From Phycisphaerae bacterium (GTDB lineage Bacteria; Planctomycetota; Phycisphaerae; UBA1845; Fen-1342): a DNA stretch of 64,000 nt. The stretch spans positions 186,001-250,000 of the forward strand of contig JAGNKU010000008.1 of the NCBI GenBank assembly GCA_017999985.1. The letters are read 5' to 3'. Below the pieces are notes generated by a model that worked only from the letters and a program-made list of their open reading frames with translations, had not been told where the DNA came from and made no database searches. The position numbers and the translations under genes are program-made. Position 1 is the first letter of the stretch; every line of letters starts with the position of its first letter. Shown here piece by piece: positions 1 to 10,300 of the stretch.

Positions 1-2631
1 GACCTGCCAGGGCCGGAGCCAACAATCCCCGGTTACGACATCGTCCGCCCGATTCACCGCGGCGGGCAGGGAGCGGTGTATGAGGCCGTTCAGCGCTCCA
101 CTGGGCGCACGGTTGCGGTCAAGGTGCTTCCAGGGACGCATTTTGCCGACGCACGTCACCGCGATCGGTTTGATCGGGAGGTCAAAGCGCTGTCCAGCCT
201 GCGTCATCCGAACATCGCCGCCATTCACGATAGCGGCTCGCGGCCGGGCTTCGGCTACATCGTGATGGACTACGTGGACGGCCAGCCTCTCGATGTGCTG
301 ATCGTAGAGGATCCCAGGCCAGCGCCGAACCGGGTTCTGGAACTCTTCGCGACGATTTGCGACGCGGTCAACGCCGCACACCTGCGGGGGATCATCCATC
401 GCGACTTGAAGCCGAGCAACATCCTGATCGATGCCCAGGGCCGGCCGTACGTACTGGATTTTGGCCTGGCCAAGCTGGTTGGTCGCGATGCCCCGGAAAC
501 CGGGGGCGAGCCGCTGACCACCACGGGCCAGTTCGTCGGGACACTTCCGTGGGCCAGCCCGGAGCAGGTGGAGGGTTTACGCGACCAGATCGACCTGCGC
601 ACGGACGTCTACTCGTTAGGCGTAATCCTGTTTCAGTTGCTGACCGGCACGTTTCCGTACGCCGTCGACGGACGGACCAGCGAGGCCATGCAGAACATTT
701 TGCATGCCCAACCGCAGCGCCCCAGCGCCCTGCACCGTCAGGTCCCCCGCGACGTAGACACGATCGTGCTGAAATGTCTGGCCAAGGAGCGTGAGCGCCG
801 CTACCAGACTGCCGGCGAGATAGCGCGCGACGTGAACCACCAACTGCACGGCGAGCCGCTCGACGCCAAGCGCGACAGCAGCCTGTACGTGCTGCGCAAG
901 ACGCTTGCGAAGCACTGGCTGCCGACCATAATCGTGGTCGCGTTCGTCACGCTCGCCGTCGTCTCGGCGCTGACGCTCTCGATGCTCTACAGCCGTCAGA
1001 GCCGTCTGCTACATGATATAACCGCCGCGCACACGGCCGAAGTCGCCGCCCGGCGCAGCGCCGATCGTGTGCAGGAAACACTGCGCGGCCTCTTGTTGAA
1101 GGTAGCCGAGGTCGGGCGCGGCTCGGATATCGCGCTGCGCCGTGCCCTGCTCGACGAGGCGACCCGTGGGGTCGACATGCAGCTCGGCGACGAGCCTGCG
1201 GCGCTTGCGGCAGCCCATGAGGCAATCGGCCAGACATATCAGAATATCGGTCTCTACACCGAGGCCGAGCAGCACTTGCGAAGGGCGCTGGCGATTCGCG
1301 TCGAGCTGTTCGGGGGCGAGCACGCGATCGTGGCAGCGAGTCTAAACAGCCTCGGCCTGCTATTGCTTGACAAGAGCGCTTTCGCCGAAGCTCAGCCGCT
1401 ACTGGAGGAAGCGCTGGCGATCCGACAACGGGTGTGTGCCGACGATCCCACGGCAGTTGCCGAGAGTCTCGACCATCTTGGCCTGGCCAGGCAGTATCGG
1501 CAGCGGTACGAGGAGGCTGCGGCGCTGCACCGGGAGGCCTTGGCTATCCACCAGGAGATCGGCGGGAACGACCGGCCGGAGTTTGCCACGTGCCTGTCAC
1601 ATCTGGCAATGGCGTTGTTCAATGAGGAGCAGTACGCTGCAGCCGAACCGGTTTTTCGTCAGACGCTGGAGATGCGCCAGCGCCTGTTGGGCGAAGGCCA
1701 CCGCGACGTGGCCGGCAGCAAGATCGCGCTCGCCAAGTTCCTGCACGTCAAAGGGGACTATGCCGCTGCTGAACCTCTGTATCGTGAGGCGATTGAGACG
1801 TATCGCACCCTGCTGGGGGACAGTCACGACAATGTTGCTTGGGGCCTGCACCGACTCGGTAACCTCCTGCACAGTCGCGGTCGGTACGTCGAAGCGAGGT
1901 CTGCACTGGAGGAATCGCTGAGCATCTATCGCCGCTGCCTCGGAAACGACGATCCCTACGCCGCGATGGTGCGCGACAGCCTTGGTACGCTACTGCTCGA
2001 TATGGGATCATACGACGCGGCCGAGCCGTATTTCCTGGAGGCGTTGCATATTCGGCAGGCCAAGGCCGTCTCGGAGCAGGACGATCCGTGGCGATTGAAC
2101 CGCATCGGCGAGTTGCGCCAGCTTCAGGGTGACCACCCGGCAGCCGAACCCCTGCTGAGGGCGGCACTAGAAAACCGAGCGGGCCAGGCCAGCGTCGAGT
2201 TTGTCTACTTGGTTCGAGCATTGCGCAGTCTGGCAACGTTGCTCATGGACCAGGGCGAATTCAGGGAGGCCGAAGCACTCTGCCAGGAGATCATCGATCT
2301 GCGACTCGGCCAGTTCGGAGAAGAGCATCCCGACAGCGCAAATGCGCTCGTCCTGCTGGCACGAGCACGCCAAGGTCAGGGCGACTACGCAACTGCTGAG
2401 CAATTGACGCGCAGAGGTCTGGAACAACAAATCCGCTTCCTTGGCGACGAGCACCCCCTGGTTGCGCAAACGCTCTACCAACTTGCTCAACTCGAAGCGC
2501 ACGCGGGGCAAGGTGAGCAGGCCAAATCAACGCTCATTCGGGCGATTGAAATCTGTGACCGCACACTGCCGGTCGATCATCCGTTGCGATTGGCGCTCTT
2601 GCGAGCTTGTGAAGGTGATTTCGACAACTGA
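1..2631 (+). CDS. Ser/Thr protein kinase with TPR sensor domain, 5' end outside window
   Basis: Membrane-anchored eukaryotic-type kinase. The frame is open to the left edge, so the start is missing; 876 residues are visible. A glycine-rich loop precedes the ATP-binding Lys (codon 41, VAVKVL), followed by the catalytic loop HRDLKPSN (codons 133-140), DFG (153-155) and SPEQ. One transmembrane segment (about codons 306-331) separates the cytoplasmic kinase from a long tail of tetratricopeptide repeats with the pattern of kinesin-light-chain-type TPRs (about codons 395-860). Family knowledge: planctomycete kinases of this shape are often encoded next to an ECF sigma factor; any such partner would lie left of the window. 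The substrate is unknown. Confidence 0.95.
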   Translation, partial: DLPGPEPTIPGYDIVRPIHRGGQGAVYEAVQRSTGRTVAVKVLPGTHFADARHRDRFDREVKALSSLRHPNIAAIHDSGSRPGFGYIVMDYVDGQPLDVLIVEDPRPAPNRVLELFATICDAVNAAHLRGIIHRDLKPSNILIDAQGRPYVLDFGLAKLVGRDAPETGGEPLTTTGQFVGTLPWASPEQVEGLRDQIDLRTDVYSLGVILFQLLTGTFPYAVDGRTSEAMQNILHAQPQRPSALHRQVPRDVDTIVLKCLAKERERRYQTAGEIARDVNHQLHGEPLDAKRDSSLYVLRKTLAKHWLPTIIVVAFVTLAVVSALTLSMLYSRQSRLLHDITAAHTAEVAARRSADRVQETLRGLLLKVAEVGRGSDIALRRALLDEATRGVDMQLGDEPAALAAAHEAIGQTYQNIGLYTEAEQHLRRALAIRVELFGGEHAIVAASLNSLGLLLLDKSAFAEAQPLLEEALAIRQRVCADDPTAVAESLDHLGLARQYRQRYEEAAALHREALAIHQEIGGNDRPEFATCLSHLAMALFNEEQYAAAEPVFRQTLEMRQRLLGEGHRDVAGSKIALAKFLHVKGDYAAAEPLYREAIETYRTLLGDSHDNVAWGLHRLGNLLHSRGRYVEARSALEESLSIYRRCLGNDDPYAAMVRDSLGTLLLDMGSYDAAEPYFLEALHIRQAKAVSEQDDPWRLNRIGELRQLQGDHPAAEPLLRAALENRAGQASVEFVYLVRALRSLATLLMDQGEFREAEALCQEIIDLRLGQFGEEHPDSANALVLLARARQGQGDYATAEQLTRRGLEQQIRFLGDEHPLVAQTLYQLAQLEAHAGQGEQAKSTLIRAIEICDRTLPVDHPLRLALLRACEGDFDN

Positions 2632-2697
2632 CTGGCCGAAAACGGGTGCAAAGCGGCGGCCGCCCGGAACGTGCGCCGCCCAAGTGGAGAGACGAAG

Positions 2698-4239
2698 ATG
2701 ATTGCTTCAACACAACTTCGTCGCGCAGGTCAATCGGGCGCGATCGTCGCGCTGGTCATGGCGTGCGTTGCCTCGGCGTCGGGCCAGTGTACCACCCGCG
2801 TCAGCGTCGCCTCCGACGGAACGCAGGCTAACGGAGCCAGCTACTCCGCGTCTGTCTCGGCTGACGGCCGCTATGTGGCGTTTCACAGCACCGCCATGAA
2901 TCTGATCCCTGACGACTGGACCAGCTACGCCGACGTCCTTGTCCACGACCGCGCGACGGGCGCCACCACCATCGTCAGCGTGCGCTCGGATGGCACCCAC
3001 GGGAATCTGAACAGTTCGTCGCCGTCCCTTTCAGCCGACGGACGCTACGTGGCGTTCCAGAGTGACGCCACCAACCTCGTGGCCGGTGACACGAACACGT
3101 ATCGGGACGTTTTCGTCCACGACCGGACGACCGGCGTCACCAACCGCGTCAGCATCGCCTCCAACGGCGCGCAGGCCAATTACCCCAGCCAACGCCCCGC
3201 CATCTCCGCGGACGGACGCTTCGTCGCGTTCACCAGTACCGCTTCAAACCTCGTCCCCGGCGACACGAATGGCTATGAAGACGTGTTCGTCCACGACCGC
3301 GAGAGCGTCACAACGACCCGCATCAGCGTGGCCTCCGATGGAACGCAGGGCAACAACCGTAGCGGTGATTATCTCACCACTGGCCCCGGCATCTCCATTT
3401 CAGGCGATGGGCGCTATGTGGCGTTTCAAAGCCGGGCCTCCAACCTCGTGCCCGGCGACACGAACGGCGAGGACGACGTATTTGTCCACGACGGCGACAG
3501 CGGCACCACGACCCGCGTCAGTATCGCCTTTGACGGAACGCAGGGCGGCACCGAGAGCCTGTATGCATCCATCTCGGCCGACGGGCGCTATGTGACGTTC
3601 CAAAGCTACGCGAGCAACCTGGTCCCCGGCGACACGAACGGTCGTTACGACGTTTTCGTCCGCGACCGCGAGAGCGGCACCACGAGCCGGGTCAGCATCG
3701 CTTCAGACGGAACGCAGGGCAACTCTGACAGCGGTTCATACGGTCTTTCTATCTCCGCCGATGGGCGCTACGTGGCGTTTGCAAGCGCGGCTTCCAACCT
3801 GGTCCCCGGCGACACGAACACCTTCCACGACGTTTTCGTCCACGACCGCGACAGCGGCGCCACCAGCCGCGTCAGCGTCGCCTCCGACGGGGCAGAGAGC
3901 AATCACGAGTGCTGGTACCCCGCCATTTCCGGCGACGGGCGCTACGTGGGCTTTCACAGCCTGGCGTCCAGCCTCGTGCCCGGTGACACCAACGGCTGGA
4001 CAGATGTCTTCGTTCACGACCGTGGCGCCGGCTGCCCCGCGCTCGGCGACTGGAACGGCGACGGCGACGTGGACTTCGAAGATTTTGCGGAATTCCCGAC
4101 TTGCATGAGTGGTCCGGTGGGCTCGCCGGACTGGGTCATGCCGTCGCAGATGTGCCGGGACGTATTCGATTTCGACGGGGATACCGACGTGGACTTCGCG
4201 GACTTCGTTCAGTTCCAGCTTGCCTTTGGCGGCCCGTAG
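2698..4239 (+). CDS. Secreted PD40/TolB-like beta-propeller protein with C-terminal dockerin-like module
   Basis: 513-residue exported protein of unknown role. I chose ATG 2698 (MIASTQLRR) because GGAG lies just upstream and a signal peptide ending near SASGQC follows; an in-frame GTG at 2671 would only add a polar extension. The body is seven near-identical repeats with core DGRYVAF, NLVPGDTN and DVFVHDR, which suggests a seven-bladed propeller. The last ~60 residues contain two DxDxDxDxxDF loops (GDGDVDFEDF, GDTDVDFADF), typical of type-I dockerin-like calcium modules on planctomycete secreted proteins. It starts 66 bp after the kinase gene on the same strand and may share its transcript. 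Confidence 0.9.
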   Translation: MIASTQLRRAGQSGAIVALVMACVASASGQCTTRVSVASDGTQANGASYSASVSADGRYVAFHSTAMNLIPDDWTSYADVLVHDRATGATTIVSVRSDGTHGNLNSSSPSLSADGRYVAFQSDATNLVAGDTNTYRDVFVHDRTTGVTNRVSIASNGAQANYPSQRPAISADGRFVAFTSTASNLVPGDTNGYEDVFVHDRESVTTTRISVASDGTQGNNRSGDYLTTGPGISISGDGRYVAFQSRASNLVPGDTNGEDDVFVHDGDSGTTTRVSIAFDGTQGGTESLYASISADGRYVTFQSYASNLVPGDTNGRYDVFVRDRESGTTSRVSIASDGTQGNSDSGSYGLSISADGRYVAFASAASNLVPGDTNTFHDVFVHDRDSGATSRVSVASDGAESNHECWYPAISGDGRYVGFHSLASSLVPGDTNGWTDVFVHDRGAGCPALGDWNGDGDVDFEDFAEFPTCMSGPVGSPDWVMPSQMCRDVFDFDGDTDVDFADFVQFQLAFGGP

Positions 4240-4308
4240 CGTGGCAGCCGTGTAGGCACACCACGCTGGCGCTCAAGACTGCTCAACTGGGGATTCTCCG
4301 CCCATCGG

Positions 4309-7300
4309 CTACTTGCCGAGGCGCGCCTTGATGTAGCCTTTCGTGATGTCCGCGTCGCACCGGCCGTCGTAGCCGCAGCGTGCCTTCATGGTTGATTGGC
4401 ACCACGCGTCGCAATTGGCATCGGCTGGCGCGTGGACGTTTGACACTCCGTATCCATAGTAGCGACCGTCCTTGTCTACTTTGATCTTGCCGTGTAGCGT
4501 GTCGTCCCAGTAGATACAGCAGCAAAGCTTGCCGGGCTTCGGCGGCTGCTCCTGCCGGGGGCTGTCGCGAGCGCCAGGTGGTTTTGTGCCAGGGGTTGTC
4601 GCCTTGCCATTTGGTCCGCGGCCTTCACCGAATGTGCCACGGTTTGAGCCGTGGGTTCCTCCCTCTCCGGGAACACCTCCAACCCCAGGCTCGGTCGGAA
4701 GAGGGCCACCGCTCGGATCGGGGTGGGGCCAGTGAATGCCGTGTCTCAACACGTCCCATTTCTCGGCCCACCACCCCCTCTTGCGAGCCTCGCGGGCCCG
4801 TTTGCAGTCCGGACATTCATGCTCGTCTCCTTCTTGCATCGACGGGTACATCGACCATTCGATGCCCCAACTGGTCGGGTTGTTGGCAAAGTAATCGTAC
4901 GCATTCCCGAGAGACCCGGGCGCGTGCCACATTACTGCCGCACTTCTCCCTACAAGTCGCCCGACGCCAGTGTCCATGTAAGCCACCTCAACACCGACTC
5001 CACCGGCACTGCTGTAGCTATAGAATTCCAAGGGATACAGTCCGGCCTTCGGGAGATTCGCGTACCAGGACCTCGGCTGCTGGTCATCCGCGCGCACGGC
5101 GTTTGAGATGAGGTAGAACCCGGTTTCCGAGTCATAGCGGTGCCCCCGGAACAGCCACGGGTTGCCGATGTAGCTCTGGCCAATCGGGTTGCCGTATTGG
5201 TCGAAAAACGACGGCTCGCCGAAGTCGCTGTAGCTGTAGCCCTCGACGACCGCGCCCGAGTAGTCGGTGATCTTCACCGCGCTGCCCAGGTCGTCTTCGT
5301 GATAGAAGTACTGCTGGCTCCCGCGCATCATCTGCAAGGGCACGCGGCCGCCCGCGCTGTAGACATAAGTGGCGAGCGTCGTACCAGCGCCGTCCTGCTC
5401 GGAGATCGTCTGCCGGCCGGCATAATAGAAGCGCGTGACGGTCCCGCCCACGTTCTTCTCGATCCGGCGGCCGAGGCAATCGTACCGGTACGTGGTCGTT
5501 TGGCCGATGTCGGCCCGGAAGAACTCCACCAGTTGGTTGCGGTAGTCATAGGTGAACGTGCGTGTAGCGCTGTCCTGGTCGATGAGATTGCCGTTGTGAT
5601 CGTACTGGTGGACGGTGCTCCCAGACCCATGCAAGCCGTTGAGCGCCCCATCAAACGAGTCGGCAACGCAGAGGTCGTCGATGGTCTGGTTGGACGTTCC
5701 CGCGGAAGGCGTGGCTTGTCTCAGCGCGTAGGCCGAAAGGGCGTAATGCACGGAGCCGGTGTGCGTAATGCGCGGACTGGCCTCGCTGATTGGGTCAACC
5801 CAGAGTTCCACGTTGCCCGTGTCGTACTCGTACGACGTGACGATGCGGTAAGTCATGCCGAAGGTCAGGCCGGCGGGCCAGGTTGCGCCGATCGTGCCCG
5901 AGGTGCCGCTCAGGCCAACGGTATAGTCGCCCAGGCTGTTGCTGGTGATGAACACGCGCGAGGCGAAGTTGGACGTGCCGGCGTCCTTGAAGTGGGCGAA
6001 ATATACGTTGCCGTTACCGCCGGTGTTCGTCAGGTCGAAGGCGGCGTAGAACTTCTGACCGGCGCCCAGCGTCGCGCTCAGCAGCGCGTTCACGTCCTCA
6101 CGCGAACCTGCGCCCTGCGCGAGCCGGGCGCTCCCGCCGAGGACTTGAACCGGATAGAGTCCGCTAGCACTGTGGGCCGTCCAAGTGCCGTTTCCGACGA
6201 GGTTCCCATCGGGATAATCAAAGGGCTCAGCGAGGAGAGTCGGGGGCGGCGATGAACCGCTGGAGGGCGTCGTGGTGTACTGGTTCATCTGGTAATCGCC
6301 CGGCTCGCAGAGCGTCGGATCCATCGTGTACAGGCCAGGAAGAGAACCGCCCACGACCTCCTCACGGTTACCGACGCCGTCGAGCAGGTACTGGGTCGAG
6401 GTGAACGGCGGCGTGATCTGGTCGGAAAGAGTGAGGCGGTTGGCCGCGTCGTACGTGTAGTTCCGAGTGTCGGGCGGAGTGGTAACACCGCCATGAGTCT
6501 TGTTGTGCATCGGGTCCCAGGCGTAGGTGCGCTCGTCGAAACTCTGGCCGCTGGCAATCACCGTGTGATGCGTGCCCATGATTCTGCGGACGCCGTCATA
6601 GGAAACTCCCAAGCGCGTGCCGTTGTTGTAGTCCCGGCGTTCGACGCGGTCGCGGCCCACATAGTTGAAGGTCGCAATGACTGAACCGGGGTAATCGCTG
6701 ACCGTCCGGGGCCGATTCAGGCTCTCGTAGGTCTGGTCGATCATGCGACCGCCGGGATAGAAGAGCCGTGTCAGGTTGCCCTCGCCGTCGTACCAGCCGT
6801 TGAGGGTGCGATTGAAGCCGCCGGCGATCTGCTGGACCTCGGTGGTGACGTTGCTGAGCGAGTCGTAGGCCCACGTCACCAGGGAGTCATTGTCTTGGGC
6901 GCGGACCAGGCGCGATAGCCCGTCGTAGGCGTAGCTCTCGAACGTCGTATCCGCCGATACACCGGGACCGGGTGTGATTGACCGGTCGGTCAGCCGGTCA
7001 AGCAGGTCGTAGGTGCTGGCAACGATGCTGCCGTTGCCGTCGACGGTGCTCACGGCATTGTCATACACGTCATAGATCGCCGAATCCGCGGTGCAGTCAG
7101 GGTAGTCGGTGCCGATGCGCCGGTTGAGCGGGTCGTAGCTGTACGCGGTCGTGTTGCCGTTGTCGTCGGTCTGGGCGACGAGTCGGGACGAATCGTCCCA
7201 GCCTTGGGTCGTCACGATGTCGGGATTGCCGTCGCCCGGCCAGGCATCGTCCGGCCCGTCGGCGTCCATGTCGCCTACGGTTCGCACCACCCGGTTTAGG

Positions 7301-10300
7301 CCGTCGTAGTGGTAGCGCGTCTGGTTGTCGCGAGCATCGATGTGCAGGGCCAGGTTGTCGCGCGAGTCGTAGCGGTACTGGTGGGTATTGCTGACGTTGT
7401 CGGACGTCTGGATCAGGCGGTCCAGGTTATCGTAGACGCGCTGCGTCACGAAAGACTGGTCCGGGTTGCCCAGATCAGATTTGTCCACCTCGGTCGCCGC
7501 GATGATGTTTGAACTCGCGTCGTACGAGTAAGCGACTGTGTTGCCCCGGGCGTCGGTCACGACCGATTGCCGGTTGGCCGTGTCATAAGCGTATGAGGTG
7601 GTGTGGCCGTTGTCGTCGGTGACGGCCAGGACCTGGGAATTGTCGCTGTAGACCCACTGGGTCGTCGAAAAACCGTCGCCGATCGGGGCCTGGGTCAGCG
7701 TGTCGAAGTGGAAGTATTCTCGGTGCACGAGCGTATCCATGGCGTCATACTGGCCATACTCTTCCGCGAGCCGCTGGTTGCCGGCGCTTCCCGGGGCGTC
7801 CGTCAGTTCGCCGTCACGGCGCACCGAAATGCGGTTGCCGTTGGCGTCGTAGTGCCAGGTCGTCACGTTCCCCATCGGATCCGTCTGCGTCGTGCGCCGA
7901 TCGTACCCGTCGCATGTGTACAGGGTAATTCGCGGGCTGGCATCCTCGATTCCGCGCCGCGTCGCGCGGACGTTGCCGTTGCCGTCGTAATCGGTCTGCG
8001 CCGTTGACTGGCTCGGGTGTCCCTCGGCACGGGTCTCGCGGAACACCAGGTCCCGCTCGTCGTAGGACGTGCGGACGATATTGTACGGATCGCTTCCGCT
8101 GGTCGCCTGGCCGAACCGTTCCAGCGTCCGATTGCGGTTGGCGTCGTAGCCGTACTCGGTGATCGCGTACAGGCCGTCCGACACCTCGCGGCTCGTACGA
8201 ATAAGCCGGTTGAGGATCTCATAGTCGTACAGGGTCGTAAAGTACGCGTTCGGCTGGAGCAATCCTTGGTCGTCGATGTTCTGCACGTCCACGCGAACCA
8301 CATTGTCGTCCGCATCGTAGTACGTGTCCCGCTGGTAGCGCACGCCGCTCCCGTCCATGATCTCGCGCGAAATCTCGCGGACGATCTGGTTTAGCTGGTT
8401 CACCACGTATTGGGTGTCGTGTCCCCGCGGGTCGGTCACGCGGACCGCGTTCCCGGCGACGTCGTACTGGTAAGTGGTTGTGAGCGCAAAGCCGCCCGCG
8501 TCCACGATCGTGCTCTGCTGGTACCCGTATTGCGCACCCGTGTCGTAATACGTGTACTCATCCCGCCGCCGGTGGCCGCTCCCGTTCTCGGGCAGGGTAT
8601 GGGCCGTGACCTGACCATACGCGTTGTACTCCCAGTCTTCCACAATGCTCGGAATCCGGTGCTGGGTGTGTAGGCGGTTGCCGTGCGCGTCGTAGCTGTG
8701 CAGCGTTTCGTACTCGCGCCCATCCACATGGCGCGTGACGAAATTGGTGCCGCAGCAGCCGCCGAAGCCCGTATCGTACTCGAACAGCTCGATGATCTCG
8801 GTCTGATCGCCCCCCAGCGGTCCCGGAAGGCGATGAAGTTCCCGCAGATTGCCGCGCGAGCGCCGCGGTGCGTCGGGATCAAGCTGGAGCTCATAGACGT
8901 TGACGGTTGAGTTGCCGTTGGGGTGGCTGATACGTGTCGGCAATGCGTCGACGTTCCACTCGTAGCGCGTCTCGAAGAACTCGGGGTCGTCGGCTCTCAG
9001 CCGGCCGGTTGGGCGGTTCTCCGTCTCGGTGGTCGGCAGGTTCGGGTCGGCCCGGCCGGTGTACTCGCGCTGCGAGACGAGCCGGTTGTACGCGTCGTAC
9101 AAGCACTCGCGGACGTTCCCCGCGCGATCATTCACGATTGCTTTCACAATCGCGTAGCTCGCGGGCGGCGCGGGCATCTGCGGAACGTACGCGAAGTCGA
9201 TGATGTCGCCGGGGTCTCCCCAGACTTGGCGCACCACGCGGTCGAACTCGACGGTGCCAGGATCCGTGGTCGTGGCGTAGACGTTCTGAAGGTAGGTTTG
9301 GCCCTTGGGGTCAGTGATCGTCAGCAGGTTGTGGTTGAGACGCTCGTCAGCAAAGCCCCGTGAGTACGTGTAGAAGTTCGTCTTGCCCGTGGGGAAATCG
9401 TTGCCGGTCGGCGTGCCGATTACGATCGGGCTCGTTGCCGATTTGAGATCTCCGGACGAGCCGCCGGCGTCGCCGTCGTGATAGTAAGCGTAGGAAACCT
9501 GTCGTCCCGTGAAGTCCGTCACCGCGGCGATGAATCCGTCGGCGTTGTATGAGATCGAAATGTCGCGGCTGTGCGCCGGCGTATCGAGTGTGTCGTGAAT
9601 GGTCACCAGCCGGCCGAGCCCGTCGTAGTCAAAGGTCATCGTGTTGCCGTTGCGGTCGACGATCCTGCCGAGTTTGCCCGCCAGCGGGCTGCCGTCGAGC
9701 GCGTGCAGGTTCCACGTTCCCGTGTCGGGGAACGTCAGCATGTAGCTGCCATCGACGTTTTGCGTGATCTCGCGGAACGACTCACGCCGCGCCCAGGTGC
9801 CGTCCGGCTGAATGTGGTACAGGTCGCGCCTGGAATTGCCGTCGTGCAGAACCAGGTTGAGCCCCTGGGCTTCGACCCAAATGTTGTATGAGAAGTCCCA
9901 GCCGTTGCCCATTGCCGTGCTCGGACCGATCCGCGAGCGGTACCTGCGGGCCCAAACGAAGTCGAATCCGCGACCGGGAATCCGCAGGTCCTCGGCGACG
10001 TAGTAGTATTCACCTGAGAACCCGTAGATCCCCGGGCTCGCATCCGGCGTTGCCCCGCCCGCGCACGTCCCGCATGGAGCGGCCGCCGGACCATGCAGCG
10101 TCCCCGGCTCCACCAGGTTCTCCACCAAACAAGCGGCGCCCGGGGCTTGGTTCGGCCCGGCGAAGCACACCTGCAGGGCGGCGAAATCGTGCAGATCCAC
10201 GTCGCCGTCCTGGTCCACATCCGTGTCATCCCGGTCATGCTCGGCCGGCGGGCGATCCGGACCATTCATGGTGGCGGTCTGGATAACGAAATCGTCGGCG

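Noticed and set aside
5140-6255. 371-codon plus-strand frame opposite the RHS gene
   Set aside because: Repetitive Val/Ala/Arg composition mirrors the RHS repeats on the other strand; no signal or motif of its own.
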